Assembly: GCF_010993965.1 (NCBI RefSeq)
Contig: NZ_WIXM01000001.1
Location: 124,001 to 188,000 of the forward strand
Origin: Gracilibacillus sp. YIM 98692
GTDB taxonomy: Bacteria > Bacillota > Bacilli > Bacillales > Amphibacillaceae
Reading direction: 5' to 3'
Length of the DNA: 64,000 nucleotides
Shown here piece after piece: positions 44,037 through 51,754 of the stretch; positions within the stretch are counted from its first letter, which is position 1; each line of letters opens with the position of its first letter. The notes under the pieces were generated by a model. That model was not told the origin of the DNA and did not search any database. It worked only from the letters and a program-made list of their open reading frames with translations. The position numbers and the translations under genes are program-made.

Positions 44037-44160
44037 TTTATCCGTCAGTTTTCGGCTTTTACCCGTCAGTTGGCGAGTTTTATCCGTCAGTTTTGGGCAT
44101 TTGACCGTCACTATTTTCATTTATCCGTCAGTTAACAGCATTTATCCGTCAGCAGCCCAT
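44037..44160 (-). repeat. Six-unit array of 21-bp LTDK-type repeats
   Basis: CCGTCA begins at 44042, 44063, 44084, 44105, 44125 and 44146: spacings 21, 21, 21, 20 and 21. Most units are TTTATCCGTCAGTT plus about seven variable bases. On the minus strand the units read KLTDKTRQLTGKSRKLTDK before a TGA. The array fills the gap between the aminotransferase stop and the YggL-like start. Confidence 0.9.
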
Positions 44161-44170
44161 TTAACTCAGG

Positions 44171-45370
44171 CTATAAACTCTCTTTCACCACTTTACTCAG
44201 CTTTCGCACGCCTTCGATCATATCTTCTTCACTCGCATAACTAAATGACAACCGGAGCCATTCGATACTTTCCTGATTCTCCAAGAAAAAATATTTTCCT
44301 GGAACATAAGAAACACCTGCATCAAGCGCCTGATCTAACATCAATGACGTATCCACACCAGACACCTTGATCCAAATAAAATAGCCACCTTCCGGCACAT
44401 ACCAAGAAACACCATCCGGCATCTGCTCTTTCAATGCAGATAATAATACATTTCTTCTTGCTTGATACGTATTCCGTAACATCTCCAGACGCTTTCCTAA
44501 ATCATTTTTTTCCAAAAAAGTGGCCATAATCGCTTGAGTAAAAGGATGATCTAAATCTTTTTTAAACCAATATAAAGCTTGTATGGTTTCCCTTGTTGTC
44601 GCAACCCAGCCAATGCGAAGCCCTGGTGCCACCACCTTTGATAAAGAGCCGACATACAGTACACGCTCTGCACGATCCAACGCCTTTAAAGGCACAGCCT
44701 GTTCGTCAAAATATAATTCCCCATACGCATCATCTTCTAAAATAAGAAAATCGTATGTTTCTGCAAGCTCGATCACATGCTTCCGACGCGCTTCTGTCAT
44801 CGTCGTCCCGGTCGGATTCTGAAACGTCGGGATCGTGTATAAAAGCTTCGGCAGCGACAATCCCTCCTGTTGTCGATCCTCTAGCATTTTTTCTAACACG
44901 TCCGTCTGCATGCCATATTCATCTACAGGTACATTTAAAAATTGACTCGTATAGTTTTGGAACACTTCTAATGCTTCCATATAAGTAGGCGATTCGATCG
45001 CAATAATCGTTTGTTCATCGATAAAAACACGCGCAATAAAATCAATCGCCTGGCACGCTCCAGCTGTCACTAGCAGTTCTTTATCCGAAACAGGCATGCC
45101 GCGTTCGGCCATCCGATCCTGCAGCATGCTCTTCAGCTGATCCATTTTGGGTGTGCCGAGATAATGCAACGGTAAGTCTTGCTCATCGTCCAGTAAATCC
45201 ACTACCGCATTTTTTATCCCTTCCACCGGGACGAGGTTCGGCGCTGGAAACCCGGAACTGAGACGAATACAGTCGTCCGGCATCGCAGGCATCCATTCCC
45301 CCGGCGGATCATTTTTTAATGCATCTGTAATATTTTTAGAAAAATAGGATTCCATCTTCACTCGTATCAT
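44171..45370 (-). CDS. PLP-dependent aminotransferase (class I/II, 2-aminoadipate type)
   Basis: A 399-residue fold-type I aminotransferase. The PLP lysine is in YVGSLSKVVAPGLRIGW, the cofactor Asp and Tyr in LILEDDAYGEL, and the substrate Arg in WLRLSFSYASEED. Without an N-terminal GntR domain, it belongs to the stand-alone group close to LysN/ARO8-type enzymes that act on branched, aromatic or aminoadipate substrates. AAAGGTGA precedes the ATG at 45370 closely; the GTG or ATG slightly downstream could also be used. It is downstream of the YjiH-type transporter, with a terminator between. Confidence 0.88.
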   Translation of the reverse strand: MIRVKMESYFSKNITDALKNDPPGEWMPAMPDDCIRLSSGFPAPNLVPVEGIKNAVVDLLDDEQDLPLHYLGTPKMDQLKSMLQDRMAERGMPVSDKELLVTAGACQAIDFIARVFIDEQTIIAIESPTYMEALEVFQNYTSQFLNVPVDEYGMQTDVLEKMLEDRQQEGLSLPKLLYTIPTFQNPTGTTMTEARRKHVIELAETYDFLILEDDAYGELYFDEQAVPLKALDRAERVLYVGSLSKVVAPGLRIGWVATTRETIQALYWFKKDLDHPFTQAIMATFLEKNDLGKRLEMLRNTYQARRNVLLSALKEQMPDGVSWYVPEGGYFIWIKVSGVDTSLMLDQALDAGVSYVPGKYFFLENQESIEWLRLSFSYASEEDMIEGVRKLSKVVKESL

Positions 45371-45400
45371 TCACCTTTCATCAAACCTTGAAACAAAATA

Positions 45401-45427
45401 GAAGCATTGGTCTATTACCAATGCTTC
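45401..45427 (-). terminator. Terminator of the YjiH-type transporter gene
   Basis: GAAGCATTGGT and ACCAATGCTTC form an 11-bp perfect stem with a five-base loop, followed on the minus strand by TATTTTGTTT. Confidence 0.85.
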
Positions 45428-45463
45428 CCCTTATTTTAAATCATCATGCTCTATTTTCACAAT

Positions 45464-46825
45464 TTAAAAGAAGAAAAGATGTGCGATTAACGCCGCAACC
45501 GGCAATGTCACAATCGTTCTTTGTAAAAAGATAATAAATAATTCTAAGAACGAAATCGGAATTTTTGATTTGATTAACAAAATACCAATCTCTGACATGT
45601 AAATAAGCTGAGATAAAGACATGACACCAATCACAAAACGTGTCAACTCTGACTCAATTCCACTACCAATCACAGCTGGTAAAAACATGTCCGCAAAACC
45701 AACAATCATCGCTGGCGCTGCCGCCTGTGCTTCCGGAATTTGCAATAATTGCAAGAACGGAATAAACGGATATGCTAAATAATCAAAGATAGGTGTCATT
45801 TCTGCAATCACAAGCGCGAGCGTCCCTAACGCCATTACTAATGGAATCAAGGCAAACCAAATATCTATGACATTCAGAACACCACTTTTTACAATACCGC
45901 GGAAGCTCTTCACCTGAGCTGCTTTTTCTACCGCTTTTTCGACACCCCACTTAAAGCTGGATACTCCTTCTGGTACTTCTTCGTTAATCTGTTTTCCAGC
46001 ACGCTCATAGTACTGATTTTTTTTCAAGGAAAGCGGCGGAATTCTTGGACAGACAATCGCAGCGACCACACCGGCTACAATAACAGTGAAATAAAATTGC
46101 ACAAACATATGGTCAATACTTAAAAATCTCGCAATAACTAAACTAAACGCAATCGATGCAATCGAAAAATTCGTCGCCACAACCGCTGCCTCACGCTTCG
46201 TATAATAACCAGACTCATACTGCTGTGTCGTTAATAGCACCCCAACAGTACCACTGCCCATCCATGATGCCAATGCATCAATCGATGAACGGCCTGGCAA
46301 GCGGAACAATGGAAACATAATCTTACGCACAATCGTCCCGATAAAATCCATCAAGCCAAACTGTAATAACAGCGGCATAAATAAACAAGCAAAGAAAAAC
46401 CAAACCATTAAAACAGGAATTAAATCATAAAAAACAACCGCTCCTGTAAACTCAGACCAAATAAACTCAGGGCCTATTTCAAAAAACGTAAAGACCGCAA
46501 ACACCGCTCCTATTAATCTTAAAACGATCCAAAGAGGCGGAATATTAAACAAACTATCTAAAAAAGGACTCTTCTCTGCAATAGATAGACTCGTAAACTT
46601 AACCGCTAGACTTCCAATCACAGACAATATTAAAATAATCGTCACAATCAACGGAATAGAATCAGCAAGCAGCGCCTGCAAGCCATCCGCTAAAATCCCT
46701 AAACCAATAGTCACTTTTCCATTTATCGAAATAGGGACTAAGAATAACAAAACCCCTATTAATGAAGGAAGCCAAAACTTAGCATATTGCGCTCCCGTAA
46801 ACTTTTTATCTTGATCAAACTTCAT
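45464..46825 (-). CDS. YjiH-family transporter-like membrane protein
   Basis: A 453-residue membrane protein with ten or more helices and two nucleoside-recognition (Gate) type domains: SSIDALASWMGSGTVGVLLT near 180 and AAAPAMIVGFADMFLPAVIG near 370. The family is YjiH, of unknown substrate, often near amino acid or peptidase genes. Here it precedes the aminotransferase, so a role in amino acid or dipeptide movement is possible but inferred. GGGGAG precedes the ATG. Confidence 0.85.
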   Translation of the reverse strand: MKFDQDKKFTGAQYAKFWLPSLIGVLLFLVPISINGKVTIGLGILADGLQALLADSIPLIVTIILILSVIGSLAVKFTSLSIAEKSPFLDSLFNIPPLWIVLRLIGAVFAVFTFFEIGPEFIWSEFTGAVVFYDLIPVLMVWFFFACLFMPLLLQFGLMDFIGTIVRKIMFPLFRLPGRSSIDALASWMGSGTVGVLLTTQQYESGYYTKREAAVVATNFSIASIAFSLVIARFLSIDHMFVQFYFTVIVAGVVAAIVCPRIPPLSLKKNQYYERAGKQINEEVPEGVSSFKWGVEKAVEKAAQVKSFRGIVKSGVLNVIDIWFALIPLVMALGTLALVIAEMTPIFDYLAYPFIPFLQLLQIPEAQAAAPAMIVGFADMFLPAVIGSGIESELTRFVIGVMSLSQLIYMSEIGILLIKSKIPISFLELFIIFLQRTIVTLPVAALIAHLFFF

Positions 46826-46995
46826 GTTGTTCTCCCCAATTTCTCTAAGATGATAAATCTATTTTTCACAGCAAATAATAATATATCATCTCACTGTATA
46901 AATATGCAATAGTCTTTTTAAAAAATGTATGATTTTGTCGAAAAAAGTGCATGTTTCTTGCGAGTTAAAGATGGAGAATCATGAGTCCAACACAT

Positions 46996-47034
46996 CATGC
47001 CGTTAGAGCGCCTTACTTCGAATCGCATATGAAT
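46996..47034 (-). repeat. Single degenerate copy of the 51-bp repeat
   Basis: GCCGTTAGAGCGCCTTACTTCGAA, followed by TGAAT, matches the core of the array at 51.4 kb (GCCGTTAGAACGCTCCTATTCG, then TGAAT) in the same orientation. It is an isolated unit in the gene-free stretch 46826-47143, which otherwise holds only the terminator at 47039. Confidence 0.5.
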
Positions 47035-47038
47035 AAAA

Positions 47039-47064
47039 TCCCCCACAGCAAATACTGTGGGGAT
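47039..47064 (-). terminator. Terminator of the phosphomannose isomerase-like gene
   Basis: CCCCACAG and CTGTGGGG form an 8-bp perfect stem with a six-base loop, flanked by AT and TTTTATTC on the minus strand. Confidence 0.75.
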
Positions 47065-47143
47065 AAATAAGCGATCTATCTACCGTTTTGAGCTCCAGCT
47101 TCCTAAGCGATTGAATATAGCATGAAAGAAATTGTATACCTCA

Positions 47144-48346
47144 TTAAAGCGCAGGTAATTCAGGGTTCTCTGCAAAATGCTTCAGCATCACAATTGGATC
47201 AGTCTGTGATTCATTGGTAATCGTAACCCCTTTTTTAGCCTTTGGCTCTGTTACAAAAAATTCATCATTGGTTAACTCATGATATCGAATCATCGATGGT
47301 GTTTCGATACTCCATTTATCCATCTTTCCATGGCCTTGCAGCATATATAGTCCATAGGCCGCTTGGTCATGTATGGTTACGGTTTGGCCAGGCTTGACGG
47401 TTAAACGTTTCGCACTGACAAGCTTGCTTTTATAACAAATCCATTCTTCTATATAACCTTTTTCTTCCATTTGATTAACAGGATCAACAGATTTAGGTTC
47501 CATAAAACGGTTCTCATAGAAATCAGGATCTATATTCTTTTCCCAATCCATTATACTCATTAAATAATCATAATCGCCAACGTACTCCTCTGGTGTGTCC
47601 TTCCATAACAGTTCTTTAGGTACAACATGCTCTCCATGTAGAACCGATTGGAACATGGCAAAAACATCAGATGCTACTTGTGGTTCATACGTACACAAGC
47701 TTCCTGGTGCATGTAATACTCCTGGTGGCACATCCCATCCTGTATCTAGCGACAGTTTATAGGCACGGGATAATTCGGTAATTTTATTATCCCCTTGTGT
47801 GAAATTTTTTAGGCATTCTTTTACTTGATCCTTATCTACCCCTTTATCAATCCCAAAAAAGGTGTAAGGGAATTCCCCTCCATGGTTATTCAACTGGGAA
47901 GGATAAAAATACATTTCAGGCTTTCCTTTTTGATTCACTCGAGCAGCAGCCTCATCATCATGATGGATATGATGCGGTAAAGGACCGAGGTTATCAAAAA
48001 GCTTCGAATAAATCGGCCACCCTCTATGTTTTTGCCAAAGCTCTTCCCCTATAGCTTCTTCTTGTAATGTATCAATCGCTTCTTTTAGCAATACTTTTTC
48101 CTCGCCATCTTCTGATACAATGTAGCTCATTCCCTCATCTTCTGGTGTACCCGGTCCATTTTTTGCAACCGTTGTGGAGGAGAACCAGCGTTCATTAATG
48201 CCTCCTCTTTCAAGTCCTAAAATATATAGGTCATCTGGATGTAACTTCATTCTTTTTCCCGGACGGCAAAATAAACGAGGAACCCATGCAGGTGCCAATC
48301 GAAAAATACCATTACCTTCCTTTAATAAATCTCTTGCCTTACTCAT
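47144..48346 (-). CDS. Phosphomannose isomerase-like cupin enzyme
   Basis: The start at 48346 fits AAAGGAG, giving 400 residues. The central cupin resembles type I mannose-6-phosphate isomerase: metal-site HHIHHDDEAA, then NQKGKPEMYFYP (the KPE of PMI) and TGWDVPPGVLHAPGS (PMI has VPxGTxHA). A second beta region ends the protein (VKPGQTVTIHDQAAYGLYMLQGHGK). The sequence is divergent and longer than MPI, so the substrate is probably another sugar. Two LacI-type operators lie just upstream, and the LacI gene is adjacent on the same strand. The pair looks like a small sugar-responsive unit. Confidence 0.75.
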   Translation of the reverse strand: MSKARDLLKEGNGIFRLAPAWVPRLFCRPGKRMKLHPDDLYILGLERGGINERWFSSTTVAKNGPGTPEDEGMSYIVSEDGEEKVLLKEAIDTLQEEAIGEELWQKHRGWPIYSKLFDNLGPLPHHIHHDDEAAARVNQKGKPEMYFYPSQLNNHGGEFPYTFFGIDKGVDKDQVKECLKNFTQGDNKITELSRAYKLSLDTGWDVPPGVLHAPGSLCTYEPQVASDVFAMFQSVLHGEHVVPKELLWKDTPEEYVGDYDYLMSIMDWEKNIDPDFYENRFMEPKSVDPVNQMEEKGYIEEWICYKSKLVSAKRLTVKPGQTVTIHDQAAYGLYMLQGHGKMDKWSIETPSMIRYHELTNDEFFVTEPKAKKGVTITNESQTDPIVMLKHFAENPELPAL

Positions 48347-48425
48347 TTCCCCCACTCCTTTTAGTTACTGTGTATTCCACGTTAACTTGTACGTCATCCA
48401 TGTCAACCAACATTACACTTATTCT

Positions 48426-48439
48426 GTAAAACGTTTTAC
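48426..48439 (-). promoter_or_regulatory. LacI-type operator 1 upstream of the isomerase gene
   Basis: GTAAAACGTTTTAC is a perfect 14-bp palindrome, 80 bp ahead of the start, with the central CG typical of LacI-family operators. It is identical to the core of the operator at 49656. Confidence 0.85.
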
Positions 48440-48538
48440 TACTCTCTATAAAAAAAGATTTTTAGCATCTATTTCAAAATTCGGTAACAGGAATCTTAGA
48501 TAGTCTAAAAATCTTCGTTATGTTACTATACTGATTAT

Positions 48539-48552
48539 GTAAAACGTTTTTC
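48539..48552 (-). promoter_or_regulatory. LacI-type operator 2 upstream of the isomerase gene
   Basis: GTAAAACGTTTTTC differs from the palindrome by one base. It lies 113 bp from operator 1, close to the lacI stop, and could support DNA looping with it. Confidence 0.7.
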
Positions 48553-48582
48553 TAATCGAACCATAAATAGGCAGTAGAAGAA

Positions 48583-49632
48583 CTACCACCCCTCTAATTC
48601 CCAAAAGTCCTCTGCTTGAGCATATGTTGATCTCCTAATTCTCAATTGCGTCGGTAAGACAATATCTTCCTTTTCCACCTTTTGAACCTTGATTTGCTCA
48701 TGAAGTTTTCTTACTGCTTCCCACCCCATTTGGTACTGTGGTACATCAATGGTTGTTAATGAGGGAGAAACAATAGAACTAACAAAAATATTATCAAATC
48801 CAATTACGGCCATATCCTCTGGAATTCTATAACCCTCTTCTAGTAAAGCTTTCATCGCACCAATTGCCATTTGATCATTAGCAGCAAAAATGGCTGTCAT
48901 CCCTTCGTCCTTAGCAAGTAGTGATTTGGTCACACGATAACCGCTCAATGGTCTGAAATCACCTGTACTCACTAATTCTTCGGTAAATAATCCTTTTTCC
49001 TCTAAAGCTACTTTAAAGCCTTGTAATCGTTGAGGAGTTGTTGGATATGTCATAGGTCCTGCAATATGAGCAATCCTTTCATGCCCCTGATCCATTAAAT
49101 GCTTTGTAGCTTTGTACGCACTTTTCTTGTTATCAATAGAAACAGAACTTATATAATGACTATCCACCTGCTTTTCAAGTGCTACTATTGGTACAAGCTT
49201 TCTATTATTATTTATAATAGACTCCAGTAATACTTTCGTTTTAGGATCAGAATTAATATCATGACAAAAATCGATGATAATGCCATCCACTAAACTATTT
49301 TGTAGCTCTTGAATATATTTGTTCTCTTTATCCAGTTCTTCATCAGTGTCATAATAAATTAAATTAAAGTTATTGGACCTTGCATTATCCTGTATTCCCT
49401 TTAATACTTGCGGAAAGAAGATACGACTTATGTTAGGTAAAACAACACCTAAAGTATTTGTTTTAGTACTCTTTAAACCACTTGCCATTGGGTTAACAGA
49501 ATAATTTAATCTTTCGATAGCAGCTTCTACACGTATTTGTAATGCTTTACTTACAGGTTTTTTCCCTGTTAATACGTTAGAAACAGTAGATATTGAAACT
49601 CCTGCTTCTCTTGCTACATCTTCCATCTTCAT
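48583..49632 (-). CDS. LacI-family transcriptional regulator
   Basis: The start at 49632 has AGGGG eight bases upstream and gives 349 residues. The HTH is MEDVAREAGVSISTVSNVLTGKKPVSKAL, with the hinge LNYSVNPMASGLKSTKTN. The sugar-binding core follows with TLGVVLPNISRIFFPQVLKGI, AYKATKHLMDQGHERIAHIAGP and MAVIGFDNIFVSSIVSPSLTTI. An operator lies over its own 5' region and two more precede the isomerase gene, so it should repress itself and that gene. The inducer is unknown. Confidence 0.93.
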   Translation of the reverse strand: MKMEDVAREAGVSISTVSNVLTGKKPVSKALQIRVEAAIERLNYSVNPMASGLKSTKTNTLGVVLPNISRIFFPQVLKGIQDNARSNNFNLIYYDTDEELDKENKYIQELQNSLVDGIIIDFCHDINSDPKTKVLLESIINNNRKLVPIVALEKQVDSHYISSVSIDNKKSAYKATKHLMDQGHERIAHIAGPMTYPTTPQRLQGFKVALEEKGLFTEELVSTGDFRPLSGYRVTKSLLAKDEGMTAIFAANDQMAIGAMKALLEEGYRIPEDMAVIGFDNIFVSSIVSPSLTTIDVPQYQMGWEAVRKLHEQIKVQKVEKEDIVLPTQLRIRRSTYAQAEDFWELEGW

Positions 49633-49655
49633 AAGACTAACCCCTATCAAAACTG

Positions 49656-49673
49656 CTGTAAAACGTTTTACAG
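49656..49673 (-). promoter_or_regulatory. Autoregulatory operator upstream of lacI
   Basis: CTGTAAAACGTTTTACAG is an 18-bp perfect palindrome 24 bp ahead of the lacI ATG. Confidence 0.88.
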
Positions 49674-49883
49674 TTTCATCATAGCATATTAATTAAGCGT
49701 TTTCAATATTTTAAAAATTATATGTAAACCATCACTCTAAGGAGAAAAGAATGGTTGAAAGTATTCAATCAACCATTTCCTTCTCGTGCTATCTTAGATA
49801 ACCTCGTGCGATTGCTTCTATCTAACGTTTTGGCTCCGTGTCACTATTATTTCGACTTGATTCTGCTTAAATAAATACTACCT

Positions 49884-50702
49884 TTACAGCGCTCCAACAG
49901 CACTAATTAACCAAACCTCATGCTTCTCATTAAATTGAAGCATTAGTTTAAAAACATAACTATTTTCTGTTACTACCATCACTGTCTTTTCGTCCATTCT
50001 TTCAACTATTTCGATTTTCTCGTTAAGCTTTTTCTGAACAAATTGCTCCACAGTGAAATGTTTATCGTTATATTTTGGTTCTTGAGCGATTTCTTCTACT
50101 TCATTCTCATCATACTCGATTCCAATATAATCATGAATCTTCTCTACTCTAGCTAATAATTCTCCCTTATTGCTAAGTAATTCACTATCCACCTTTTGTA
50201 AAGCACCTTTTGGATAAATACTTTCTTCTTCTGCTGCTTCGTTATTTTCTGAATCTACAGATGGGTATGTTTCTAATTTCTCTCCAATTATAACCTCAAA
50301 TAATAAAGATGAGTGTTCTTTGGTTAGTTGAGCATAACCATCAGGTTCCCGGACAATTTCTAACTTTTCCTGATTAGGGCTAATCCAAAGTTGATAGATT
50401 TCTTCTTTCTTTGTATTATTAAATTGAAAATCAGCAGGTCTTGCCATATCTACTACTGCCTTTTCCCAGTTTATTTGGTCCAAAATATCTGTTACCTTGT
50501 TCACATCTGAAGCATGCACGATTTCTTGCATATTTTCATAGGTATTGGAATCATCAACACGTTTCTGCACTAATATTGTTTGTTCAAGCTTTCCATTAGG
50601 GCCATTGTCTCCACTTGTTTCTTCTTTCAAATCATTAGAGCAACCTACTAGAACTAGCATAAGCGCAAATATAAATGTTAGTAAAGACTTTTTATCTATC
50701 AT
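49884..50702 (-). CDS. Lipoprotein of unknown function
   Basis: The start at 50702 fits GAAGGG upstream. The 272-residue protein has a signal LLTFIFALMLVLVGCS with lipobox LVGC, then an acidic linker and a mixed domain containing INWEKAVVDMARPADFQF and IYQLWISPNQEKLEIV, a stretch seen in several secreted Bacillus regulatory-type proteins. It is probably extracellular and membrane-anchored. Function unknown. A small membrane protein gene lies just upstream on the same strand. Confidence 0.75.
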   Translation of the reverse strand: MIDKKSLLTFIFALMLVLVGCSNDLKEETSGDNGPNGKLEQTILVQKRVDDSNTYENMQEIVHASDVNKVTDILDQINWEKAVVDMARPADFQFNNTKKEEIYQLWISPNQEKLEIVREPDGYAQLTKEHSSLLFEVIIGEKLETYPSVDSENNEAAEEESIYPKGALQKVDSELLSNKGELLARVEKIHDYIGIEYDENEVEEIAQEPKYNDKHFTVEQFVQKKLNEKIEIVERMDEKTVMVVTENSYVFKLMLQFNEKHEVWLISAVGAL

Positions 50703-50751
50703 TAAATTCACCCTTCCATTTCTCGTTATGGCTTAGTCATGAAAAACTCAT

Positions 50752-50922
50752 TTATTGCTTTTTCACAAATTGTATAAACCAAAATAATGCTATCCAAGGT
50801 AATATATAACGAGTGATCCATTCAAATAGATGAATCATTATGTCAAAACCATCATAGTTTAAAAAATTGAGAACAATGAATATGACAACCAATCCAATAG
50901 TGCCGTATAAGGAATACTTCAT
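50752..50922 (-). CDS. Small membrane protein, 56 residues
   Basis: ATG at 50922 behind AAGGAGTG with seven-base spacing opens KYSLYGTIGLVVIFIVLNFL, followed by a second hydrophobic helix (ITRYILPWIALFWFIQF) and KKQ-stop. Excellent RBS, two hydrophobic helices and natural length make this a likely real gene. Family not recognised. It lies 49 bp before the lipoprotein start and is on the same strand, so the two are probably cotranscribed. Confidence 0.7.
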   Translation of the reverse strand: MKYSLYGTIGLVVIFIVLNFLNYDGFDIMIHLFEWITRYILPWIALFWFIQFVKKQ

Positions 50923-50976
50923 AAAAAACACTCCTTTTTATTACAATCATTGTACTTACCCTGATTGTTCACTATT

Positions 50977-51309
50977 TTATTCCTTTATTTCGGATACTTC
51001 ACCACTGAACCAATGTATATAACCGCAGCGTTTACATATTAGAGTATGAACCGATTCATTTAGCCAATCTAAGCCCATAAAAGTCAAACCTCTTGTATTT
51101 AATTGAGCTTGACCTAACCCAAATTTCGCATGCTTACAATGAATGCATGTAACCTGAATATCATTCGATTTATACTCCCTGCCATTTTTGTCTAACATTT
51201 TGTCTAATGCCATTTCTTCAGCATCTTTTTCCCCTTGCTTTCTTAAACGATCTAACTCTTCTCTGCTATAATAGATTTTAAGCCACTCCCTTACCGTTTT
51301 CCAATTCAT
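50977..51309 (-). CDS. Zinc-ribbon protein of unknown function
   Basis: A 110-residue protein. The N-terminal helical part is basic (YYSREELDRLRKQGEKDAEE). The C-terminal half holds two CxxC pairs, VTCIHCKHAKF and LICKRCGYIHWF, separated by about 35 residues, a zinc-ribbon layout. No catalytic motif is visible. The RBS is weak. It lies downstream of the 51-bp repeat array on the same strand as the following small membrane protein. Confidence 0.65.
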   Translation of the reverse strand: MNWKTVREWLKIYYSREELDRLRKQGEKDAEEMALDKMLDKNGREYKSNDIQVTCIHCKHAKFGLGQAQLNTRGLTFMGLDWLNESVHTLICKRCGYIHWFSGEVSEIKE

Positions 51310-51382
51310 TCATTAGTATCATTACGATAATCACTTATGAAAAGTTTCAAAAAATTTTGCAACAATTCGTGATAATAAGTCT

Positions 51383-51693
51383 CATATATTCGTAGCTTTT
51401 CCTGAGATTTGATCTAATACTATCATTACAACGCTTTTATTCGTAGTTTCTTATGTATTTTGATTTATCACTGTCATTAGAACGCTTCTATTCGTAATTT
51501 CTCCTGAATTTTGGGTCTATACTGCCGTTACAGCGCTCCTATTCGTAATTTCTCCTGAATTTTGGGTCTATACTGCCGTTAGAACGCTCCCATTCGTAGT
51601 TTCTCCTGAATTTTGAGTCCATACTGCCGTTAAAACGCTCCTATTCGTAGTTTCTCCTGAATTTTGGGTCTATACTGCCGTTAGAACGCTCCT
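51383..51693 (-). repeat. About six 51-bp tandem repeats
   Basis: The unit is TATTCGTAGTTTCTCCTGAA, then TTTTGGGTCTATACTGCCGTTAGAACGCTCC. The four central units are nearly identical, and the outer ones are diverged. On the minus strand the unit encodes ERSNGSIDPKFRRNYE and then a stop (TGG in one unit). It fills the gap 51310-51754 between a zinc-ribbon gene and the terminator at 51712. No spacers separate the units. Confidence 0.92.
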
Positions 51694-51711
51694 CAAAGAA
51701 ATCAAAAGAAT

Positions 51712-51744
51712 AAATGCGTTCCTTCTTAATAGAAGAAACGCATC
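51712..51744 (-). terminator. Terminator of the 51755 lipoprotein gene
   Basis: GATGCGTTTCTTC pairs with GAAGGAACGCATT with a bulge, followed on the minus strand by TATTCTTTTG. Confidence 0.75.
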
Positions 51745-51754
51745 TTCATCCAAA

